From Ilyonectria destructans (lineage: Eukaryota; Ascomycota; Sordariomycetes; Hypocreales; Nectriaceae), in assembly GCA_020740775.1 (NCBI GenBank), contig JAHEWK010000012.1, forward strand, positions 310,001-374,000: a stretch of DNA of 64,000 nt, in the 5' to 3' direction. Numbering within the stretch: the first letter of the stretch is position 1; each line of letters starts with the position of its first letter. Below are positions 1 through 8,941 of the stretch, piece after piece. The translations under genes were made by a program, and so were the position numbers. Below the pieces are notes generated by a model. It was given only the letters and a program-made list of their open reading frames with translations, ran no database searches and had not been told where the DNA came from.

Positions 1-60
1 GACAACCCCTTGGCTACCAGCAGTTGTGGATGCGGCACCAGTTTCGACATCAAGATGTAA
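1..60 (+). CDS. Iron-sulfur cluster assembly protein, Isa/IscA (HesB) family, C-terminal end only
   Basis: The first 60 bases read as 20 in-frame codons ending in TAA. The peptide ends in NPLATSSCGCGTSFDIKM, which carries the CxC pair followed by SF typical of the extreme C-terminus of A-type Fe-S carriers (bacterial IscA, mitochondrial Isa1/Isa2, human ISCA1/ISCA2). In that family these two cysteines, with a third upstream, hold the iron or cluster delivered to mitochondrial [4Fe-4S] enzymes. Only the tail is inside the window, so the targeting sequence, third cysteine and exon structure cannot be seen. The SSCGCG context fits fungal Isa2 or Isa1 equally; I lean to Isa2. It converges on RPL7, with under 300 bp between the stops. 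Confidence 0.72.
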   Translation, partial: DNPLATSSCGCGTSFDIKM

Positions 61-356
61 ACTCATCGGCTTCAAGTTCCGAATTGTAGACTTAGCCTCC
101 CACTCGAGGCCCACATGTACATAGGATTATTAATACCCCTCCACCGATTATATTTCAACATGGGCTTTACGACGTGACCGAAGAGTCTTTATTCATTTCA
201 CAAGGGACGGAGGCTTCACAGAAAAGAATTTGGAAACTCGAGTGTCATTCATCATGGTATCAATTCCACAAGTCCCTGTCATGACATCGAACGCCGAGCA
301 ACCATGCAATATTTTAGTCCTAATGACCAACCCATTAACCTTTTTTGGAAACCATT

Positions 357-1833
357 TTAGTTCATCTGGCGGATGAGACCGTTGATGGCCTCCTCGCGGT
401 TACCAAGATCACCACCCTCGATGAAGTGCTTGAACTTGCGGGGGCGGAAGCCACCGTTGGGGTTGGACAGCTTGAAGGGCCAGAGGAAGTTGGCCGCCTG
501 CTTGAAGTTGGGGCCGACGGTGTAGATCTCGTGGATGAGATCCTCCATGCAGACAATGCCGTACTTGCCGAGGTTCTCCTCAATGATGGAGTTATCGGTA
601 AGAGCGACACGCTGCTTGTTGACCTTTCCGTATCCACGCTTGTAGATGAGCTCCTTGATGGACTTCAGGTTGGGGTAACCGTAAGCGATCCAGGGCTCGA
701 CAACCTTGAGCATCTCAGTGGTAGCCTTGGTGACCTTGATGAAGACACCGTTGTTGATCTGGAGAAGACGGAGAAGCTGGAGGATCTTGCGGGGCTTGGG
801 GGGCATCTTGTTGATACTGGAGAAAAGTCAGTTGGTGCTCACGGAACTTGTCAGATGGAAGTCCACATACCCCTTGATACGGACGACGAAGATCAGGTTG
901 GCCTCAGCGGGGATGTAGGCAGAGTCCTCCTTCTTGGCAACGCGGTTGAGACGGATCTTCTCACGCTCGGCATCGCGGTACTCCTTGACGTACTTCTCAG
1001 CACGCTGGAAGATGACACCACGCTTCTCCTTGTTGGCCTGGAAGACTATTAGTTGTGGTCTTCAAATGCAGTTCAAGCAAAGTAGTTTATCAGGCAGTTG
1101 TCAGACCCGAAAGAAGGTTAATTATCAACAGCATTGACGTTGTCTAGTTGATTGATATGTTGTGCATCATTGTGCCGAGAAAGAAATGGGGTAGTACTCA
1201 CAGCCTTCTTCTTCTGGATGGCATCGGTGCGCTCAGCGCGGGCCTTCTCCTGAGACTTGCGCTTCTTGAGAAGGGTCTCAGGGACCAGGATCTGGTCGTT
1301 GGTAGGGACACTACATTCATCAGATTAGTTCGCAGTCCAGTACCACAAGTGGTATGGAACAGAGCGCCGGGGAGAGAACTGTTGCAAAGCGACATTCTCT
1401 GCTTGGCTAACTCGAAGAGATGAATTTGATCGGTGAGACAGGAGACGCCGACAGAGACCTGTTGATGGCGTCTCCCAGGATGCTCATCCGACAACACCCT
1501 GAACAAATAAATGTCCAGGAAAATTCGGTCGAAGGCGGTGTGCGCAAGGCATTCTCAGCCCGTTGCAAGTACCTTAACGACCATGAATTTAAGAGAGAAG
1601 ACAGTAGTCTTCATCCCCAACACCCCAGGCGACATCTCTCAACACGCAAGCTGTGTTCCAAGCCTGGGCAATTGAGGGAGCCGCCCAAGAAAGATCGAGC
1701 TGGCAGGTCAGCGCCTCACGGGGAGGACGCGACTTATCCAGCGAGAGGACCACGACAATCTGCAAAAGAACTCGAGACCGGGCGCCTGCCCATATCGCGG
1801 GATTCAGGGAGGAAGCACATACGTGGCACCCAT
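357..1833 (-). CDS. rpl7: 60S ribosomal protein L7 (uL30)
   Basis: Spliced product of 248 aa, the usual length for eukaryotic uL30, a large-subunit protein. Proposed exons on the minus strand: 1823-1833, 1202-1310, 871-1037 and 357-816. The first exon is only 11 nt (MGA plus part of Thr) and is followed by a 512-nt intron. Exon 2 encodes [18 protein letters not shown], the L7 N-terminal signature; exon 3 gives [20 protein letters not shown]; exon 4 gives [19 protein letters not shown] and ends in NGLIRQMN. Junctions use GTATGT, GTGAGT and GTATGT donors. The acceptor for exon 3 was chosen as CCAG before GCC-AAC-AAG because it keeps frame with the canonical donor and gives the family sequence KKKA-ANKEKR; an AG eight bases earlier does not. 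It is divergent from RPS14. Confidence 0.95.
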
Positions 1834-2141
1834 TTTGTCGGCGACGGCTGTTGTGAGGTCGGTTAGTCGGTCGGTGAAGCTGGAGGGAAGAAAGGAAGGA
1901 GGTCGGCTTTTTCTCCGCAAGCTTGGGGGAATTGGATGGACCCGCCCGCGTAAAAAAACTTTTGGCTAGGGCAGGGCTTTGCGGGTCTCCCACCAAAATT
2001 TGCTGAAACGTTCTGCCGCACCCCACCGCTCTACAGCCCACCTCCTCCGCCACCAAACCGGCGGCATCGCGGAAATCCATTTTGGTGAACCTCATTCTCA
2101 ACCGCCAATTGACTCAGTAACCCGAAGTCGCCAAATTCAAA
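1834..2141. promoter_or_regulatory. Shared divergent promoter of RPL7 and RPS14
   Basis: These 308 bp separate the start codons of two cytosolic ribosomal-protein genes transcribed away from each other. The middle holds GC-rich blocks around GCTAGGGCAGGGCTTTG (about 1965-1983). Its TAGGGC core resembles Tbf1-type or Homol-E-like elements known from ribosomal-protein promoters of other ascomycetes. A pyrimidine-rich stretch precedes the RPS14 ATG. I see no clear TATA box. That one region drives both genes follows from the geometry; the identity of the binding factor is inference. Confidence 0.6.
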
Positions 2142-2798
2142 ATGCCCCCCAAGAAGGTCGTCCGTGCTCCCCAGGAGAACATCTCCCTGGGCCCCTCCGT
2201 CCGCGATGGTATGCGCAACCCCGAATTTCACGATTTCCCAGCGAAATGGCAAAGTGACTGACTTTTGTTTTGCACAGGCGAGCTCGTCTTCGGCGTTGCC
2301 CGTATCTTCGCCTCCTTCAACGACACCTTCGTCCACGTCACCGATCTCAGGTTCGTCAGCCCGTGAATAAGGAAGAGCTGGTCTGCTCAAAGATTTGGTG
2401 GTTCATGGGGCTAACTTGGGTGATTCCAGTGGCCGTGAGACCATCTGCCGTGTTACCGGTGGAATGAAGGTCAAGGCCGATCGCGACGAGTCCTCCCCCT
2501 ACGCCGCCATGTTGGCTGCCCAGGACGTCGCTGCCCGCTGCAAGGAGCTTGGCATCAACGCCCTCCACATCAAGATCCGTGCCACTGGTGGTATGTTCTA
2601 CCCCTCAACTTGTTCAACCTCGAACTAGACTCTAACTCGCAACTAGGTAACGGTACCAAGACCCCCGGCCCTGGTGCCCAGTCTGCTCTCCGTGCTCTTG
2701 CCCGTGCTGGCATGAAGATCGGCCGCATTGAGGACGTTACCCCTACCCCCTCCGACTCTACCCGCAGAAAGGGTGGTCGCCGTGGTCGTCGTCTCTAA
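2142..2798 (+). CDS. rps14: 40S ribosomal protein S14 (uS11)
   Basis: Spliced product of 150 aa, the normal eukaryotic uS11 length; it lines the mRNA exit region of the small subunit platform. Exons 2142-2208, 2278-2350, 2430-2590 and 2647-2798, joined at GTATGC, GTTCGT and GTATGT donors with CACAG, TCCAG and ACTAG acceptors. Family stretches appear in order: [60 protein letters not shown], then the C-terminal [19 protein letters not shown] and the invariant GRRGRRL end. The start ATG lies directly after the divergent promoter and gives [18 protein letters not shown], as in related fungi. Confidence 0.97.
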
Positions 2799-3184
2799 GC
2801 TACTCGCTTATTGGGTGGCCTGGCATGGACAGGAGTTTCGCTATCTGGTTTCTATGTGGCGTTGAGAATCACGAGGAGAACGGCCATTGCGCCTGGTCTC
2901 CAGTCTCCCTGCTTTACCAGGTCTTATAATGACTTAGGAAGCAGTGGACAGTCATGAATTCGCCCGAAGAAGGCCCATGAATCATCCTCCTTGTCAAATC
3001 ATTTCTCCTCTGTGAGAGCCTACTCGTGATACCGCTTAGATGTAGTTCGCGAAAAAAATGATTATATGATGACCAATACTTGATCTTCCCCGTCTTGCTA
3101 CCGACCTATATGTTCCGCTTTAATGTGAGGGTATCCGAACTCCATGCTCCTGTTGCGTCAATGCCGATGCCACATCCCCCCACT
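2799..3184. other. Intergenic region between convergent RPS14 and RAD26
   Basis: These 386 bp hold only the 3' flanks of two convergent genes. I see no convincing small gene, tRNA or repeat. AT-rich patches near 3050-3070 could contribute to 3'-end formation, but I cannot assign a polyadenylation site. Confidence 0.6.
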
Positions 3185-6100
3185 CTATTTAATTCCTGGT
3201 TTCAGCGTCCAGATCCCCCTCCCAGTTCCGCCTGTCTTGGACAACACAGCAACTCTATCCAGAGCAGTCTTGAACTCGTCACTTTGCTTCTTTCCTGGGC
3301 AATACGGGTTGAAGTGGTCTACGAGCATCTTGCTGGGCACACGTCCTCCATGTCGGTTTATGAACGTCTTGATCATGGCAATGAAGTCCTTTGCCTTCAA
3401 GTTCCTGTCCGAGCCCGGCGTGCCAGAACGAGAGCTGCTCGCACTGCCGCCATCGAGACCTTGACGGTCAGCAAGATTGCTCATGATTCCTGCCGAACTA
3501 GGTCCTCCGCGACGTCGGTTGGCTCCAGGGCGGCCTGCTTGTCCCACTTCGCCTGTCCAGGTAACAGTGCCAATGGGAACTCGCCGGGCCTCAACAGCCG
3601 ACTGGCGGAGGTGTGCTGCTGCTTGACGAGCGACTTGGTTGGCTTCATGTCGAAGAACGCTGACATCTGCCTTGGCCTTCTGTGGGCCATTGACAATTTG
3701 CTCGTGATCATAGGCGCTGTTGACAGACTTGGCGAAGATGCCCTCTAGCATGCGCCTCTCGTCTTGGACGGATTTGTCCTCTGTGTATTCTTCCATTGCA
3801 GCAACCAAGTCCATTTTTTGAAGCTCCTTTCCTTCACTGTCTTCTGTGTTGCGTCCCACGCTACCAATGAGCTTTGGAGCCTGTGTCTCTCCCCCTTCCG
3901 TAGTGTTGTTGCCCAAGTCGACCTCTGCGCCTTTGAACACTTCGCTTCTTTGAGCCCCTGCCTCTCCAGTTGGGTTGAAACTGAAAAGATCGTAAAGGTC
4001 TGAGAGGTCATAGGAGCTCCGCTGCTTCGGGTCTTTCAAAACTTTGTTCGTCATGAACTGCTTGAAAATCTGACGGTGATAAATTTTCTCTTCAATAGTC
4101 CCCTCTGTCATGAGGCGGTAAATTTTGACCGGTCTCTTCTGCCCCAGTCGCCATGCTCTTTCTCTTGCCTGAAGATCAGTTGACGGGTTCCAATCAGGGT
4201 CAAAGATGATGATTCGATCCGCTCCAGTGAGGTTAGTTCCCAGGCCACCTGTCCGGGTAGTCATGAGAAAGACATGAATGTCAGGGTCTTCATTGAACCT
4301 GTCAATCATGGGCTGTCGTTGGTCCACCGGAGTCTCACCGTCCATTCGGAGATGAGAGATGCCACATTCCCGGATGCACTTCTGGATGATGTTGAGCATC
4401 TGCTTGCCTTGAGAAAACAGGAGGGCCTTGTGACCGTTGGGAATCATGACCTTTTGCAAAAGATCCTTGGTGAGTTGCAACTTGGCCGAAAGCTTTGGGC
4501 TACCAAAATCGTATCCAACTTTCTGCCCAAGACTTTTGTCCAGTAGATCGGGGTGGTTACAGATCTTGCGGAGGATGTCGATGCCGTAGAGTGATTGCCG
4601 TCTCCGATTCAGAATGGCCGAAACCTCGTCCGACTTGATGAACGTCTCGTAGGCTCCACGTTGCCCATCAGTCAGCTTACAGAAGAGCACTTGTTCGGTC
4701 TTTTCGGGAAGGTCGGCGGCAACATCGACCTTCAAACGCTGGAGCAAGTACTCGCTGATGGTCTCTTTTAATGCTTCTGCGCACTTTTCTGCCGTCATGA
4801 CTTGTAAATTAGAGGCATTGGCGTAACCACCTTGTCGGATAGGAATCTCAAACTGCGACCTGAAGTTGACCAGTGTTCCCAGTCGCATAGGGTAGATAAA
4901 GTCGAACAGAGACCAGAGCTCGGTGAGGTTGTTCTGAACCGGAGTTCCAGAGAGAATGACACGATTTGGGGTGTTTAGTTCCTTGCAGGTGACCGTAATC
5001 TCTGCATTGGGATTCCGGATCTTGTGTCCCTCATCTAGCACGGCGTAATCCCACTGAACGGGTAGCAACTCTTCGGCATATGTTTGAAGGCCAGTGTACG
5101 TCGTGACTAGAACGTGTCCGTTCTTCACAGCGCCGTTGACGATCCTCCTCGCAGCTTTCCCTGACTTGCTTGCGATCGGGCGATAATGATCCAGGTCGTA
5201 GTCGTCCTCGAATTTCGGATTCATCATCCCACTGCCAGAAGCATGCAAAATTGAGACACGAAGGGGAGGCCACCAGCGATGAAACTCGCTCACCCATTGT
5301 CGCAGGAGGGTCGCAGGGGCAACCACGACGACTGGGCGCTTCAGCTTCTTGCTGTAATGAAGTGCAGCAATGAATGCAATCAGTTGCACGGTTTTTCCCA
5401 GACCCATCTCATCGCCGACAATGCCTCCGACGCTTTGCTTGTGCAGCTCAGCTAGCCACTGGACGCCGGTTTTCTGGTACCCAAAAAGGGACGGATGGAT
5501 ATCTCCAGGTAACTTGAGGCCATCGCCAAATTCATGATCGGGGAAATCCGGCGCAGGCTTAAACCATTCGTCCTCTTCTTCGTCGCTTTCCTCAGCCTCG
5601 ACAGATGAGTCGGCATTCTGTCGACGAGCCCGTCTCGCACGACTTCTTCGGGTGACCCAGTCGTTCAATCTTCTTTTGAAATGGGCTTCATTCCCATCAT
5701 CGATCTTGCTGAGATCAATCGTCTCTTCATCTTCGGCCTTGACCTTGGCCTTCGTCTTACGGCGTTCGTCTCGAATGAGATCATCGTCCGTTCCTTGCTG
5801 CCAGACATCATGGTCTGAACCAGATGAGCCCTCAGGTTCAGGTTCGAAATCTGCAGATGGGCTACGCTCTGCTTGAACACGCCGTTTTTTCCTTGGCCGG
5901 AGAGAAAATTCGCTCTGGACAACAACAGGCTCTGGCTCCGACTCGGCAGCCTCATCGGCGAAGCCGGGTCGTCGGAGCAGTTGGTGGGATGTAGGGCCTT
6001 GGTCGTTGTCACCTAGTTGTTCCGCAGCAGCTGCCTCCTCAGCATCCAGGATGGCATCTGCAAGTTGTCCCTCAATACCCGCTGGTCGTGGGCCTCCAAC

Positions 6101-6658
6101 CTTGGCAAAGGGTGTAATTTTTCCGGTTCGAATAAGATATTCACGATGACCCTCGCCAGGGAGTCTCTTAGACTTGGCCTGCGTGGCATCCTCGACAGGA
6201 TTCTCCTGATGACGCCTGTTTATGCGCGCTTGGAAATCCGAGATGTCGTTACTAACTTGTTGGATCTCAACTTCCAACTTGGCGATTTCTTTCTGGACAT
6301 TTCGAGACTGGTAAGGGTTCCCGGAAACCTTCTCGAGTCGCTTCTCCTCCTTGTCCAACTGAAGTTGAAGCCGATGCTTGGTCGCCTGCAATTTCTCGAT
6401 CCGGTTCTGGTCCTTCTTGTCCTCGGCCTCCATCAGCGCAGCGTTGGCCTGGATGGTGATGTCCCGTTCAAGGTCATTTTGGTCTCTGACCGTTCCGGTC
6501 AGATTTCTTAACGCGTCTTCTTCATCCATGCCTTCCATATCAGGAACGGCCTCGTTGTCGTTCTGAGATGATCCCTCTTGCGCCGCGGCAACCATTCTGC
6601 CCAGCAATACGGCGCGGCTTTCCGCCTTGTCCTCCGGGGGTGCGTCTTCTGAAGTCAT
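3185..6658 (-). CDS. rad26: SNF2-family DNA-dependent ATPase, Rad26/CSB (ERCC6) orthologue
   Basis: Intronless frame; starting at MTSEDAPPEDK gives 1157 aa. The frame stays open 46 codons further upstream, but that extension is hydrophobic and unlike the family, so I prefer the inner ATG. Order: acidic and coiled-coil N-terminus (roughly residues 40-170), basic/acidic linker with KRLPGEGHREYLIRTGKITP, then the Swi2/Snf2 ATPase: DEMGLGKT Walker A near residue 415, DEGHKIRNP motif II near 541, SGTPVQNNLTELWSLFDFIY, and the helicase C lobe with ERAWRLGQKRPVKIYRLMTEG near 836. The C-terminal tail ends in a short SNF2-CSB segment. Family role: recognising stalled RNA polymerase II and starting transcription-coupled nucleotide excision repair in the nucleus. 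Confidence 0.95.
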   Translation of the reverse strand: MTSEDAPPEDKAESRAVLLGRMVAAAQEGSSQNDNEAVPDMEGMDEEDALRNLTGTVRDQNDLERDITIQANAALMEAEDKKDQNRIEKLQATKHRLQLQLDKEEKRLEKVSGNPYQSRNVQKEIAKLEVEIQQVSNDISDFQARINRRHQENPVEDATQAKSKRLPGEGHREYLIRTGKITPFAKVGGPRPAGIEGQLADAILDAEEAAAAEQLGDNDQGPTSHQLLRRPGFADEAAESEPEPVVVQSEFSLRPRKKRRVQAERSPSADFEPEPEGSSGSDHDVWQQGTDDDLIRDERRKTKAKVKAEDEETIDLSKIDDGNEAHFKRRLNDWVTRRSRARRARRQNADSSVEAEESDEEEDEWFKPAPDFPDHEFGDGLKLPGDIHPSLFGYQKTGVQWLAELHKQSVGGIVGDEMGLGKTVQLIAFIAALHYSKKLKRPVVVVAPATLLRQWVSEFHRWWPPLRVSILHASGSGMMNPKFEDDYDLDHYRPIASKSGKAARRIVNGAVKNGHVLVTTYTGLQTYAEELLPVQWDYAVLDEGHKIRNPNAEITVTCKELNTPNRVILSGTPVQNNLTELWSLFDFIYPMRLGTLVNFRSQFEIPIRQGGYANASNLQVMTAEKCAEALKETISEYLLQRLKVDVAADLPEKTEQVLFCKLTDGQRGAYETFIKSDEVSAILNRRRQSLYGIDILRKICNHPDLLDKSLGQKVGYDFGSPKLSAKLQLTKDLLQKVMIPNGHKALLFSQGKQMLNIIQKCIRECGISHLRMDGETPVDQRQPMIDRFNEDPDIHVFLMTTRTGGLGTNLTGADRIIIFDPDWNPSTDLQARERAWRLGQKRPVKIYRLMTEGTIEEKIYHRQIFKQFMTNKVLKDPKQRSSYDLSDLYDLFSFNPTGEAGAQRSEVFKGAEVDLGNNTTEGGETQAPKLIGSVGRNTEDSEGKELQKMDLVAAMEEYTEDKSVQDERRMLEGIFAKSVNSAYDHEQIVNGPQKAKADVSVLRHEANQVARQAAAHLRQSAVEARRVPIGTVTWTGEVGQAGRPGANRRRGGPSSAGIMSNLADRQGLDGGSASSSRSGTPGSDRNLKAKDFIAMIKTFINRHGGRVPSKMLVDHFNPYCPGKKQSDEFKTALDRVAVLSKTGGTGRGIWTLKPGIK

Positions 6659-7558
6659 GGTAAAGGTCTGAAGAAATGACTTGATTGGTGTAGCCGGTGA
6701 AATGTCATGAACTGATGACCCTTCACAAGTCGAACAGACGGACAGGAACAGGGTAGGGAGGTTTCCCAAAAGTGTAGATACTAGCCGACAGATCACGGAC
6801 CGTATATAGTAATGGCTTTCAGCCGAATGGGGTTTAAAAATGGGCAGGAAAAAAAGAGATGGCCTTGGTTCCGTGAGCGTGAACTCAACCGCGAGAACGG
6901 AGCGTTAACGGCAGGCTTTGCCGAGGCGCTGTCGCTTCCCCTTTCTCTCGAGACACGAGTCAACGGCTCGAGATCTTTAATGTGTGGACAAAGGGCATCA
7001 TAAACACAGTCTCTGCCCCGGGGAGTGCCTGTGATGGATGCGCAAAGATGATGTTGAAGTTCTGCTCGTCTCAAGATGACGCACGGGAAGTGACAGAGTC
7101 TAGTATCCCAGGGGCGCAGAGGCGCAGAGGCACGTGCTCTGATTGGTGTGCGCAGGGATTTTCTAGGCACCCGAGGGAGCGGCGGCGCCACAGGTTCTTC
7201 ACTGAACGCCCCACTGTGGTGGCCGGTGTCAATTCCACAGCCACACTCAATATCGCCTGGATCAACCTCGCTTCAACCTCAGTCGACAACGCATCAGGGA
7301 CGACTCTGTCAAGTATTGGCGCTTCATCCGCTCTCTCTTCTGCATGTCACGTCATTGGTCCAACCCTCACTCGGCTTTTCACTGGTCTAACCCCATACTT
7401 CAATCATCCCGCTTGAAGCTACTGCGTAGTTCCTCAACAGTTCCCCAACTCCTGGTCATATCATGACTATATCCAAAACATTCTCCTGAGAACTGCATCC
7501 CCGCGCCAAAAGGTGGGGTTACAAGAAAACGAAACCCTTTTAATCGGCCACGCCAATT
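6659..7558. promoter_or_regulatory. Divergent intergenic region RAD26 / ketopantoate reductase
   Basis: These 900 bp separate two genes transcribed outward and must hold both promoters. Open frames here are short, lack family features and are interrupted. I see no clear TATA box or repeat. A CCAAT-like motif is not obvious in the part nearest either ATG. Confidence 0.5.
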
Positions 7559-8941
7559 ATGACATCAGGTTTCCTAATCATCAACCGTACCCGGATGCTC
7601 CGTCCAACAGCCGCCCGCTTCAGATCCTCGATTCCATTTGCATCGACAAGAATGTACGCACAACGGCCTCGGTGGCTCGAATCCGTTTTTGAAGAGAGTA
7701 GTCCTCCACCAAAACTATTTGCTTGGAGTCCTTCAAACCTTGGTCTCCAGAGCGGGCGTGCGGCCATTTCCACCAACGACCTGGATCGTCGTATCTTTGT
7801 CCTGGGAGTCGGGAATCTGGGCCGACTTTTTGCATCCTGCCTAGTTCAGGCCCCTGAATCCCCGCCGGTTACTCTCGTGGTCCATCGCAAGGAGCTTTTG
7901 ACGGAATGGGATGCTGGCCAAGGTATCGAGATCTTACGTTCTGGGGTCCTCGAGAAGAACAAGAACTTCGACATCGAGTGGTGGACGGAGGCTCAACCAG
8001 ACCACGGTCCTGTGCGTGAGGTTTCGGATGGTATGAAGCTGATGAACCTCATCATAACTACCAAAGCCACCGCGGCACTACCGCAGGTTGATCGGCTCCG
8101 AGGATATCTCAACCAAAACAGCACCGTCGTGTTTGCCCAGAACGGCATGTCCAAACTCTGGCCGCCTCATGGACCTGCCTATACCTCCCATCGGTACGCA
8201 GCTGGCGAGGCCCCCAACTTCCTTGCCTGCGTCACGACACATGGTGTCACCTCTCAAGGCCCATTCAAAAGCCTTCACGCCTCACAGGCGGATGTTGCCA
8301 TCGGGTCGGTCCTCCCGAACCAATCTTCGAGTGAGGTGGCCAACTATTTGGTGAGGCAGATTCTCGAAGCACCTCATCTTGACGGAAAGTCGGTTTCGCG
8401 GGCTGAGTTCTGGATACTTCAACTCGAGAAGTTGGTTGTAAACGCCGTCATCAATCCGTTGACGGCCGTCCTAGGATGCAAAAACGGTGCTCTGTTCACG
8501 GAATTAGATGGAGTTCTTGCGGGTGTAATTGACCAACTCTTGTTCGAGGCCAGCCAAGTCCTTCAACTTCTCGTCAGCCATGAAAGCAGCGCAGACATCA
8601 TCAGAGATACTCCTACAGCCCAAGATACCGCAACGTCCCTCGACGTATCTCCACAGAGCCTGCATGACAGATTCTCGCAGCCGCGCCTGAAAGAGATGGT
8701 GTACCGGGTGGGCCATAAAGTCCGAGACAACACCAGCTCGATGCTGCAAGACTTCCGCGCCGGCCGATCAACCGAGATCCGGGACTTCAACGGCTGGCTA
8801 GTCGAGACTGCAGCTTCCCTTGATCCAAGCTTGGATCTCGCGGGCCATGGGACGCTGGTCGAGCTTGTTGAAGCGGGCAGGACCCTGCGTGTCGATCAAC
8901 TCGGAAGTCATTTCGACAAGTGCGGTGCACCGTTGTCCTGA
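7559..8941 (+). CDS. 2-dehydropantoate 2-reductase (ketopantoate reductase, ApbA/PanE family)
   Basis: Single-exon 460-aa protein. NADPH-dependent reduction of ketopantoate to pantoate is the family reaction, feeding coenzyme A synthesis. The Rossmann glycine motif VLGVGNLG sits at residues 81-88, followed by VVHRKELL. Also visible are TTKATAALP with the conserved Lys, the C-terminal helical-domain motif EKLVVNAVINPLTAVLGCKN, and the substrate-side segment NTSSMLQDFRAGRSTEI. The first 75 residues precede the core and are rich in Arg and Ser with few acids (MLRPTAARFRSSIPFAST), which suggests a mitochondrial presequence; Met13 is an alternative start. At 460 aa it is longer than bacterial PanE (about 300) because of this extension and an insertion before the C-terminal motif. 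Confidence 0.88.
   Translation: MTSGFLIINRTRMLRPTAARFRSSIPFASTRMYAQRPRWLESVFEESSPPPKLFAWSPSNLGLQSGRAAISTNDLDRRIFVLGVGNLGRLFASCLVQAPESPPVTLVVHRKELLTEWDAGQGIEILRSGVLEKNKNFDIEWWTEAQPDHGPVREVSDGMKLMNLIITTKATAALPQVDRLRGYLNQNSTVVFAQNGMSKLWPPHGPAYTSHRYAAGEAPNFLACVTTHGVTSQGPFKSLHASQADVAIGSVLPNQSSSEVANYLVRQILEAPHLDGKSVSRAEFWILQLEKLVVNAVINPLTAVLGCKNGALFTELDGVLAGVIDQLLFEASQVLQLLVSHESSADIIRDTPTAQDTATSLDVSPQSLHDRFSQPRLKEMVYRVGHKVRDNTSSMLQDFRAGRSTEIRDFNGWLVETAASLDPSLDLAGHGTLVELVEAGRTLRVDQLGSHFDKCGAPLS

Noticed and set aside
345..1052. 235-codon plus-strand open frame
   Set aside because: It is antisense to RPL7 exons; the Leu/Val/Asp-rich product is the mirror of conserved ribosomal-protein codons.
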